In this document: positions 51,401 to 63,400 of the stretch, in pieces
Position numbering within the stretch: the first letter of the stretch is position 1
Layout: the number at the start of each line of letters is the position of its first letter
From: Hemicentrotus pulcherrimus
Taxonomy: Eukaryota; Echinodermata; Echinoidea; Camarodonta; Strongylocentrotidae
Length of the DNA stretch: 64,000 bases
Assembly: GCA_003118195.1 (NCBI GenBank)
Contig: BEXV01000096.1
Coordinates: forward strand, 247,899 to 311,898
Direction of reading: 5' to 3'
Translations under genes and position numbers: made by a program
The notes under the pieces: model-generated
Told to the model about the DNA's origin: nothing
Seen by the model: the letters and a program-made list of their open reading frames with translations, nothing else
The model's database searches: none

Positions 51401-54400
51401 TGGACAGATGGAAGAAATATATTAAAGAGAAAGAGTGAACAGATAGATAAACTAAACTGCACTTTTGAAAACAATGAATTGATAAGAATATGAAATTATG
51501 ACGGAGCACTTTAGAAAACAGATATATATGTTCAGACAAATAAAGAGAATAAGGGAGCGAGAAGGAATTAGAAAATGCAATTCTAATTCTTCCACTAAAA
51601 TATATGAATATGTTACAATAGCTAAGTGCCTTTGATGGGGCTTACTACTGTCATCTAACATCAGTTGTTCTTACCTGATATTGTTGGCCTGTGTTGATGA
51701 TCAGATGATCATAGGGTACCTTGGTCCAGTTTGCTATCTTCACATACTTGCTTAATCTGGGTAGGTATAAACGAAAACATGCACATTGCTCAATCTGCTC
51801 ATCATTGTTAAATCTGTAGTAATAAGTCTTCTATTTATACATACCCTGTATACTGTCTAAACTTTGCATGAAAAAAACATTAGTTGTGTCTGTATTTTAT
51901 TTATGAAATCATAAAAAATTAGCGAAATAGCTTATGAATCGGTTGCTCAACAACTATATTTGGCTACTTGAATGTTTAACCAATATGTTAAATTGAATAT
52001 TTTAAATATGAATGAGTATACATACACAAAGAAGAAAAGAAGTTTACGCAAAGATAACAAAAACAACATACACTGCTTTTTATCAGAAAAGTCATCAAAG
52101 GCAATCATGTGAAATAATATAACTTAGTCTCTAGTGAATAATTACACAAAGGCACTTCATTCCCACACGTGAACTTGTGCTTCTTTGATGATAGGGTAGT
52201 TTCATTACTATTCTTTAGTAATTAATTGTAATCATAAAACAATTAGTGTCTCTGTAGAATATCTTGTAATGTGAATTTATTCTGAATAATTGGCTTGAAG
52301 CTGTCACATATTGAATAATATATATCATAATGTAAACCAAACATAACTTATTGAGGCTTTCACTTGTGATTTCATTCAGTCCTCTACATGACAGACCTTG
52401 CAATGCATCGATCTCTTGGCCAGAGCAGATCAACATTGTATGATATTCTAACTCTTGTTATGGCATTTTGCAGCTTTGACTTTTGAATCTAAATAATATT
52501 TTGCTTGAAGTTTTGATGTCATATCTTGCTTTATTTACACATTGATTGGACTGTCGGAGACGATACAGCACCAAAGCATTGTACATTATGAAGAACTCCT
52601 CTACAGCAACATGCACCATGTATATCTATTTCCTTATCATCTTATGGACCAGACATTTCCTGGATGCAGAAGGCTTAGTTGGATCTGACGAGCTGTCCAC
52701 CAATAGGTGTCAATTGAAAAACAAGACTAAGACTCATGGAATCGCAGCTACCTGCTCACATCTAAGACTGACCTCAATACCACCTCATCTCCCACGGAAC
52801 ACAATCATGCTAGACGTATCATACAACCAGATTACAGTCCTAAAAAACAATTCCTTTCAAAGTCTTCAGCAGCTGAATACACTGAGTGTGAAAGCAAACT
52901 TTATTTCGGATCTTGAAGTTGGAACATTCTTGCCTCTTACCAAACTGCGAACATTGGATATGACACAGAACAGGCTTACACATCTGCAACATAATATATT
53001 TAATGCAAATCATCTATTATTCAGACTGGTGCTCTTCAGCAACAATTTTTCATCTGTCCCCAATGATGCACTTTCAAGACTTCCTCTACTACGAAGCATC
53101 TTTCTTGCAAATAATTCCATTCAGATGGCAAACTTTACAGCTTTCTCCCATTCCAGTAATTTATCTGCCATTGATTTAAGTAATAATGCAATTTCTTCTA
53201 TTGAAGCCTCCGACTTTAAACCACTCCAAAACCACTCATTGAAGACACTGTCCTTGGATGCTAATGACCTGCATAGTTTACCAGCAAGATTATTCTCATA
53301 TCTTAACAGAGTAAGATGGCTTGTTCTCGATGGCAACACTTTATTCAATTTTCACTTGAGTTCATTTCTTGGCAATATGAACATTGATACGTTGTCGGTG
53401 TGTGGCTGTAGAATACGAAACATTGTTAAACTGGATAACTCCAGTCTATCAAATGCCAGTTTTCCTGCCATAAGTTCTATTGCAATGAGTGGAAATATCA
53501 TCGCTTATATGCCCCCGTACACCTTCCAAGGCTTCAATCAAACTCGCACACTGAAGATTCAAAGGAACAAGATTACAACCATGTTTGTTGATTCTTTCTG
53601 CGGGCTTGATTCCTTGATATACTTGGATCTATCTGACAACCGTATCAAATCGTTAAAGATTGGCATGTTTTCTAGTAACCCTCAACTGCAAGAATTGATC
53701 CTTTCACGTAATGAAATCAAGCGTTTAAATCTTCAGTCATTTCAGGGCCTCTCTGCACTTCAAACACTTGATCTATCCTATAATAACTTGAAATATGTAG
53801 ATGACCGTCAACAATGGGCTAACCCAGAACTTCATTTGCTAAACATTTCCAATAACAACTTTATCACTCTCCATCCACGCCTCTTCAGTGGAAACTTATC
53901 TAACTTACAGATTCTGGATGTATCCTTCAACAAAATTAGCGATTACTCCAATGTAACATTCAATAATGTTCCATCTCTTCAAGAGCTTTACCTCATATCA
54001 GAGCAAGTCCAAAGTCTAAATCAAGTGTTCAGTAAAATGAAAAATCTTACAAAGTTAGATATATCACAAGCAGACACATACTGGACATCCATTCATCAAT
54101 TTACTGAGACTACATCTCTGCAAGAATTAAGAATGTGCCATAACAACTTACATTATTATGATCTATTTGACAAAAATGTAACACAATCATCTCTCTTTGA
54201 GGGGCTTGTCTCCCTAAAGAAGCTCAATCTGATAGATAATGACTTGAATGGTTTGGAACCTGGAGTATTCCGTCCTCTCATTCAGCTTGATTCACTGGAT
54301 CTGTCTCAATGTAAAATTGTTCATCTTGCACCAGGGTTATTCCAGGGTTTAACATCCTTGAAAACTTTGTATCTCAATGAGAATGACATTACAACCACCT

Positions 54401-57400
54401 TTGCCAGTTTTTTTAAAGGGCTAGATCATCTTGAATCCCTTTTTTTCCGGAACAGCAGGTTACAAGTCCTTGACAAAAACCTCTTTGTAACCACTCCAAA
54501 GCTGCACCATCTCCATCTTTCAGGTAATCATATCAGTAAAGTGCAAAGAGAAACAATCTTCCCTACAAATCACACATTAACGCTTGATATTTCAGATAAT
54601 CGGTTCTCTTGCACTTGTGAATTAAACTGGTTTATCACTTGGCTTCAAAATAGTGACATCACCCTAAAAAGACCCAACCAAACTCAATGTTTCAATACAT
54701 CCTTCAAAGCAGTGATTGGTAAGCCTATCTTGACGTTTGTACCTGCTGACTTCTGTGGTGTTAATATCTTACTCATAAGCGGAATGACTTTCTTGGCTTC
54801 TACAGTGAGCCTTTCTTTGGTAATAGCATATAACAAACGATGGTGGCTTAATCACAAACTCTTCCTTCTCAAACTAGCCATCATAGGCCATGAAGAAATG
54901 GCAGAAGATTTCAATGCAGACCAGTACGAATTTCATCTTAACCTCATGTTCCATGGAGCGGAAGAGGAGTGGGTTGAACAGGTCATGAAACCTGCACTGG
55001 AGGAGAGGTTGCCACATCTACAGAGCATCGTCTATGGAGACAACTACCTACCTTTAGGAATGTTTTACATCAAAGCAATCCATGATGTCACAGAGAACAG
55101 CTTCAAGACTGTCTTACTGCTAAGCAACCAGTCTATCGACGATACCTGGTTTATGACTAAGCTTCGTATAGCACTTGAGCACATAAATGATACAGGACTG
55201 GACAAGGTCATTTTGATCTTCCTGGAAGACATCCAGGAAGATCACCTGCCGTACCTTGTCAGGTTGTTAATGAGTAAGAAAAAACCTTACATATTGTGGG
55301 TGGATGATGAAGATGGAAAGGAACTATTTTGGGCTCAGTTTGAGAGAAGCATGAGAGCAAACAAGGCTATAAATAATGCCATTCCTCTCTAAGTAATTAA
55401 CGACAGAGTACATCTTTGGAATTGTGTACAGTGCATCTGAACCATAATTGCTTGATTTAGAGTTTATTAGACAGAAGTCCATGATGATACAGCACTCCTA
55501 AACACAATCATTAATGTGGAAGTGACAGTAAAGGCACAATATCATGGCTTTAAATATATACACACTTGTGCATATCTCATCTGTATTTACTATGTAAATT
55601 GCATTTTCCAGAAACTAACATATATTGCATGGCTATTAAAGGAAATGAAGGAAACAAATGCCTACGATAATTACAAAAACTATCATGTTTTAAATTGTTA
55701 GTATCTTTATTCCATATGTTTCTGGGAACTTTGTCTCATTAAGCCATCTTAGTTTTTTTTTTTAAAGTTCTCCTTTTTCAATTTATACACATATTGTAAA
55801 GTGAAACATTTTTTATACATTGTCGATGATCTTGATTACTCTGTATTTTCAGTGGTTTTTTGTATGAATGTTTATTGGCTTTGATTGCATTTTTTATAAA
55901 AAATTGAATGAACAACTGATATGGCATGCTATCGACATACATGTAACAATTTCAGATATTTCTTTTTTTAAACAAACCTCTTTTTATCCTGAAATCATAT
56001 CTCTCCAAATCTTTGAGGTATATAATTTTATTTAAAGGACTTTTTTCAGTAATTCTAATTAATCAGGAATGGACAAAAATTGAAGACGTGCTCCACGCTC
56101 CATGTAATTTTACATTGTAATTTTCATTACTAACACAGACTGTAACTTCCTTGTTCCAAATATACCTCATATCTCATCAAAAGTTCTTAATCACTGAAGG
56201 AGCTGATTGATTGATAAATAAGAGGTGACTATTTCATTGACCCTTCCACATCTTTCTCTTTGGAGAGCACAGATTGTAAGTGTGTTGTTCCAATTATAAA
56301 TTGTATCTCATCAAAAGTTCTTAATCACTGATCGAGTTGATTGATTGATAAATAAGGGGTGACTATTTTATTGATCCCTCACACCTTCCTCTTTGTAGAT
56401 ATGGAAATTGAAAGCAGGAGTCGCCTAATAAATTAGATCAAATATATAGGGAACAGTTTTCATGTTATTTTCATTTTAAAGTGTGTAGCATTTGCTAAAC
56501 TGTCTGGTTGTTATCAAATAAGAGACTTCATGTTCAGAGTAAGATCTAAGAAAGCTCAACTTGGGTGAAGTTGTGGCAAGTAGAGAGGATCAGAAACCCC
56601 TACCCCAACCCTCCACCCCCCCNCCTCCACACCCCCACACCACCCTTACCTCACTCCTAAGATTAATGTTGGAGTGGGTAAAATATCACTTGACACAACT
56701 GATCCTGGGGGTGACCACATTAAGACATGATCTGAATGAGATCCGATAGAGTTGATCGTGAGTGTAGCAATGAATGGTAGAAAAGGAGTGAGAGTGGGTC
56801 TTGATCAAACCCCTTCCATCCCACATCCCTAACCCGGCCCTATGGTTACCTCTGAAGTGAGAAGTACTAACCTGTTGATTCCAACCATCTTGGAAGAGAC
56901 CACATTGACCCATGATCTGAGTGAGATCTGAGAGAGCTCATCATGTGTGTAGCAATGACTGGTAGAGAGGAAGAGAGACCTGGTCTCATCAAATGGCATG
57001 TGACCAGGTAGACCGTTGGGAGAGACAAGGCACAGATTGTTGAACCTCAAGTGGGGGCTGAGTGTGAATAAAGAGAGGACATGGCAATATATTATCACAG
57101 ACATTATTAAGATTCATAGAATACCATGATAGTTTAAATGAAAATGCAGCACTAAAGATAATTCATAATTATTCTTAGTAGGTGTGAATTGAAAGATAGA
57201 TAGAATGATTAATAGATTTTCACCCAAAAGTATTTTTAAAAAGTATCAATTCAAATAAAATTAATTTTAGAGAATAAGGTGACATATCTCCACTTTTGTT
57301 TTCCCAATCATTCACACTTGATAAATTTAAGAGAATTTTATTTTAGCATTTTGCATTACTCTATTTCTTTCATAAGTTCCCAAACTTGCAAATTAATCAA

Positions 57401-60400
57401 TTCTCCACTTATCAAAAAAGAGACAATATACAAACATAGAGAAAGTCGCCCCTAAAGCCTTTGTTACCACAAATAGAAGTAAATAAAAGAAAAGATATAC
57501 TTACCAGAATGCGAGTGTTTCAAGGAAAGCGATGCCGGTATCTGAAGCTCCAACAACAACGATGCGAGCATTAATGGTGACCTTTGGTTCTAAGGTCAGC
57601 TTCCTGTTGATATGACTCAAGGCATACATCTCCTACAATCAGATCAAATATTAATATATCAATGGTAAACAGACAGCATGGTAAAGTACTTTGTGATTAA
57701 AGCATTTCAAACTAAAATCCATTTGAATAGACAATAGCTTTTATTTTCATCAGGTTGACTCATTATTTAGCTTCATTGATATTTCATCAAGCTGCCCAGT
57801 TATTTATCAAACACACCATACGAAAACAAAAGTAAAGAATCGTAAGTCATGATGCATGGCTCTAAACAGAAGGCATAGACTTGGAATAAGGTAGCCCCAT
57901 ATTAGAAACAAGTGAGTAAGCTACAACTTTTGGTTAGGCATAACATAACTAGCTGACTACAAGCCCTTCAGATAAACTAATAGCCAAATGTCCTCCTAAT
58001 GATTACCCAAAATAAATATGTGCTATCTTTGACCTTGGGGAAACTTTAAATCAAATATGATGATTTAACTATATGCCTATTTTTTAGATAAAGTCTAAGT
58101 GATTGATGACTCACCTGTTCTTTGATGACTCTGTTAGAAGGAGCATTCTGGCCTAGCTGCTCAAGAGGGTACATAATCTGCCTCCTGGCTCGGACTGGTA
58201 CCATGAAGTTGAGACAAGTGACTAGAGAGTGCTTCATGTCATTCTGATAGGAAATGATAACCATTCAATTAATACAGCAACTGCTTTAACAAACAAACAC
58301 ACACAAATTGATGTACCATAATGTTGGATAAGAATGCCAGAATCAAACCCAAATTGCATTAGATAAGCAAACATCTAAAAGAAAAAAAACTTTCAGACAT
58401 TAATCTAAAAAAAAAAAACAATCAATTAAAATGTGTATTGACAAGATTTAAAGTCACATATTGTACTTTGATAGAGGTGATTTTTGTTCACGTTGACATC
58501 CTAATGTTGAAACATAAGACTTACTGAGTAGGCAGGATAGACAGGATAATAGAGACATGTATGGTGGCTCTGACGTAGGATCTCCTTTATGAAATGTTTA
58601 GAGCGATGTTGAAAGATGGGGTTCATCGCAAAGTGATGGAGGTGACCGTGTTCATCTCGTCGGTGATGGTTGAAGTAGATGAAGTCCTCTATGTTGTAGT
58701 GGGAGCGAATGAACTCAATGTCTTCTTCTGCCCGTGTCAAAGCCACCCCTACCACCTGATTGTGACAGGTGGCCACAAAGGCCTTGATAGGGGTGCCATC
58801 CTAGGAGACGTGGATAAGATGGGGTAGGTTCATTATCTGTGATATGCTTGTAAGCATAATTCACATCTGGTATTTACACCACTGCTCTTACAAATGTAGG
58901 AAAAATTACAGAACGGTGCATAAAGCACAAGACTCCTAGAATGTTTTAAATAGTAGAGACGTTTCAGAAGAAGTATCAATTACATGAATGAAAAGAAATT
59001 ACCTGTTCTTATCAAAATATTGGTATTTGAAAGCTAGATCGGTGTCAAAAGGAACTATCTGATTCTAAACTAAAAGTATAAGTATAACCCTGATGTTGGG
59101 AAGGGATACTGAAAAAAGATAATTATAGCATTAAAATTATAACTGACAATACACAAAATCCAATCTTGCTCAGACAGTGATATACAGAAATAACAAACAG
59201 TTATCGAGCATTCAGTGACACAAAGACGTAACTCCATAGTTTGCCATTTTGTATTTTGTATTTGATATCAAAATGTTCAGGAAAATGTGGGCTTTCTAGG
59301 AAGTTGTAGAGCATACATTTGATGCTTACCTCATCTCTTCTAGCTTTGTTAAAGCGATCCAGATCGGAGAGAAGGACATCCTGGTTGTAGATTCCTTCTA
59401 TCAGGGTGCTGATAGATGGTACATCAGAGGTACAAGCAGGGCGCACGGTGAAGGATTGGAGGAGCCCCGCCCGATGGAAGAGGTACAGCTCCTGGGGTAG
59501 AACACTAGGACACTTGGGGGTTCCACGCTACGGTGCGTAGGAAGACAAAATCAGATTTGGAACTTTTCAAATTTCTGTCATCCGTTGCGTTTACAGACAT
59601 GTCATCCAATATTGATAGTTATGAATATTATTACTTTACACACAAAAAGGAGGGTGTGTAATTTATACATAAACTTTTTGATCTATACAGCTATATGTAC
59701 CAATAGGAACCTTGCTAAAAAAAAAGAAACGTTATCAACTTGAGGAGAAAGCTGTTTCTCTTATCGAAGAAATTTGAGGAAACTTGAAGTACACATTCAC
59801 TCATGGTATACAATCATTACTTTTAACAACACAAAACACACTTACTACAAAGTTCTGTAGGAGAGGGAATTCAGGTACCAGATGAGGGACAGTGAGAACA
59901 CAGAAATCTCTATCAGGAAACAGAGAGAATGCCATGGGAAGAAAATCTTGGGACCTGTAGAAAATGAAGGAAAAATGTTATTCAAATAAACAAACTCAAA
60001 AGTATAGATTAATGATGCAAATCCTATTTGGATATTCCATATCCCTACGGTTGCATAATGCTAATAAACTAGATGGAATTTTGACTGCGCGCAGTCGAAA
60101 ATGATGCCTCCGCCATAGAGCAATTTTTAAAATTCAAGTTGATTGTAATCCATCTGTCGGTTTTTGATGATAATGCACTCACAAGCTATTTATAGGCATA
60201 CATAATGAGCCTAAAATCTAATCAGTTCATTGGCTCTGCAAGATACATATACATGTCTTGAGTTTGATGGTAATCTGTCTATTGGTTCTCATGATAATGC
60301 GATCACAAGCTATTTGTGCATAAATAATGAGCCCTGTGACCTTTGACCTACTGACCCCAAAATCTAATCAGTTCATTGGCTCTGTAAGATACATACCAGA

Positions 60401-63400
60401 CCTGAGTTTGGCAGGAATCCATCAACCGGTACTTGAGATAACGCAATCACAAGCAATTTTTGAATATATAATGAGCCCTGCGACCTTTGACCTTCACCCT
60501 TGTGACACCAAAATCTAATCAGTTCATTAGCTCTGTTAGATACATACATGACCTGGGTTTGGCAGGAATCCGTCAACCGGTTCCAGAGATAAACGCGATC
60601 ACGAGCAATTTTTGCATATATGAGCCCTGCGACCTTTGACCTTCAACCTTGTGACCCCAAAATCTAATCAGTTCATTGGCTCTCTTAGATACATAAATGA
60701 ACTGGGTTTGGCAGGAATCCGTCAACTGGTTCCTGAGATAACGCGATCACGAGTACGGACGTATGGACAACCAGAAAACATAATGCCTCCAGCTACTTTG
60801 TAGCGGAGGCATAAAAAGTACACAATAACAACAACAACAAAAGAGGTAAAAGACCTGCACAAATGTTGAGATGTATTGATCGCTGCAAATCATTGTTACC
60901 GTATGAGTGAAACAATGCTAACAAAAAACTACAGCTGAACATTCTGAGTTCAAACCCAACTCTGTTTTTTATTTTGTGTTACATTTGCAACAAAAGAGAC
61001 TTGCAACCCAACCCACCTCATCTCATATCGTTCATCAATACAGAAGAGCTGAATGGAGAAAGCATTAGCTGGCCCGTAGTAGGTAGGTTCAAAGCGAGGC
61101 TCAGGAAGGGAGGGTTCAGAGGCCACACTCAACTCAGAGGGTGCAGCTTCTTCAGCTACATCATGGTGAGATGCAATCGATCCAGACCTCTGAAATGAGG
61201 TTTACAAAGATAAAACAGATATGGTTAAAGAGATCAAATCAAGTGGGAAAGATAAATTTGTGCTTTGCTAATGCAACAATGAGGGTAATATAATACAAAC
61301 AAAATACACTTTTCATTTTGTGTATAAAGTAAAAAACAATTAGAGAAGTTCCAATGAGTACTCTCCTGGGATGTAAAGAGTGTGATTCTGCACACATAAT
61401 TAACATTCTATAAAGCACTTTAATCAGGTTAACAGAAAGAAAAACAGTTCACATACAATTCTTATTATCATAGGCACTAGTTTCAATTTGTGAAGTTTTC
61501 TGGAGCATGCAAGTGGACCTACCTTAGACATTCCAGATTTGACTGATTCCACTTCATCTTTGTCACTCATCACTGATCCAGAGCTGTTCAGGAGATAAAT
61601 TAATGATGAGAATATGATTAATTGACTGCAAAACAGGTAAAGCAGCAAGTCCAGCAAAGACATTAACAAAATAAGGTATACATTCTATTTAAGCCAAATA
61701 TAAATATGACACATTATATCTATTGTTCTTTTTGAGTACAACATTCAACCAACAAAATATGACTGAAATGAATTTAAGGGGACAATAATTGCCTTAAGTT
61801 AATTTGAGTTTTACATATTCTATGGACTACTGTAATAATAAGAGTGGGTTCTTGTATAGCGCTCTTGTCAGTCAGATTTGACCCTTCTCAGCCTCCTGTA
61901 CATGAATATTGAAAAGAAACTCTAGGGTATTTATCAATGAATATATCATATCTAAAGGAAATGGCCCGTATTCTGAAGTCGTGTTTAACTTAGCCACGTC
62001 TGAAGTTAAACAACTGTTTAGTTAGACAAGACTTAAACAGGACTTAGACGCGAGGTCGTGTCTAAGTCNATGATTAATTGACTGCAAAACAGGTAAAGCA
62101 GCAAGTCCAGCAAAGACATTAACAAAATAAGGTATACATTCTATTTAAGCCAAATATAAATATGACACATTATATCTATTGTTCTTTTTGAGTACAACAT
62201 TCAACCAACAAAATATGACTGAAATGAATTTAAGGGGACAATAGTTGCCTTAAGTTAATTTGAGTTTTACATATTCTATGGACTACTGTAATAATAATAA
62301 TAAGAGTGGGTTCTTGTATAGCGCTCATGTCAGTCAGATTTGACCCTCCTCAGCCTCCTGTACATGAATATTGAAAAGAAACTCTAAGGTATTTATCAAT
62401 GAATATATCATATCTAAAGGAAATGTATCTGAAATTATAGAATGTCACAGATAAAAAATACCTCTTCATATGGGAATCACTCAGTTTGCCCTCAATATGA
62501 AGCTCTGATTCCGCGATACTCCCTGTGAATTAAAAAAAAAAAAACACTCACATGACTATATGTAAAGGTCTCCAGGGGTAATTTGATACTATTTCACATG
62601 TGATTACCTATATAAAAGACATGATAAATAAATTGGTAGTACTGCATTAACTCTTTCCATACTGGAACCGGGTGGTTACTGTATTAAGCCTATGGGAATG
62701 TGAAAATCAAGTAATCAACGGGTTAAGAGAGTATCCATCTATACTTGTACACACTAAAAATGCACTCAAAGACAAACACAAGCATACAGGATTTAATTAT
62801 CATTACTTTTTCCTTCTCATTAGCATGCTCCATCAATCACTGAAAGTCAAATAAAAATCTGAACAGTTTTTAAGTTCTTATCGTCTTGGAAGCATGTGTA
62901 CAAACCGCAGTCGGAAATTGCTAGAGCAAACACTTACCAGCCGCGGTTGGGGGTTTGTTGAGGGGTGTGGCGCCTGGTTTAGGTGTTCCCTTGGTCGGAA
63001 GAGGGGTGCTCTTAGCTGTCATTGGAGTAGCTGCTTTAGCAGGTAGAGGGGTAGCTTTGGTCTGCTGGGGCGTCTGAGCAGGGGGTTGGGTTGAGGGAGT
63101 GGGCTTGGAGCTACTTGAGGGCCTATCTGCTGTACCAGTATCTCCTGTAAGATTGATATTCATGAATTACAGTTATCACAAAACTGTGAGCTTACATATT
63201 CATATTCTTCTACAGGTTAAGTAATGTAAAAACAAAACACGGTTTATACAAAATCATGTTGAGTTTGGCAAAAGCTGAAGACATCGTAAGAAATATTAAA
63301 AGAATAAAGTAACAAGAAGAATATTCAGATGGGAACAAATATCTGACACAGAAATATGAGGTTAAGCCAATGTAGTAATACTCATTTCATGTAAAACTCA

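Larger units (their letters stand above)
45402..51674 (-). other. CFAP61: CFAP61 3' introns without recognised content
   Basis: Introns 45402-46460, 46521-46760, 46956-47348, 49198-49583 and 49714-50212, plus the parts of 47448-48956 and 50564-51211 outside the two mobile elements, show only AT-rich sequence. I see no gene in them. Confidence 0.55.
55393..56871 (+). other. TLR 3' flank within the CFAP61 intron
   Basis: AT-rich sequence after the TLR stop. It holds a 134-bp tandem duplication (56136-56400), an AATAAA at 56427-56432 that could serve as the TLR poly(A) signal, an N within a C run at 56623, and the decayed CFAP61 exon copy. No other gene is supported. Confidence 0.5.
57058..59845 (-). 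other. CFAP61: CFAP61 central introns without recognised content
   Basis: Introns 57058-57504, 57633-58114, 58244-58524, 58801-59329 and 59528-59845 are AT-rich with A runs near 58382 and 58410. No element or gene is recognised. Confidence 0.55.

Noticed and set aside
52546..52587. TTG-initiated extension of the TLR by 14 codons
   Set aside because: No ATG, and the ATG at 52588 precedes a normal signal peptide.
56561..56749. 62-codon open frame crossing the N at 56623
   Set aside because: Runs through a C homopolymer and an ambiguous base; not a credible gene.
61614..62425. Genuine segmental duplication in CFAP61
   Set aside because: The near-perfect identity, the N at the junction and the abrupt end of copy 1 fit unmerged haplotypes better.
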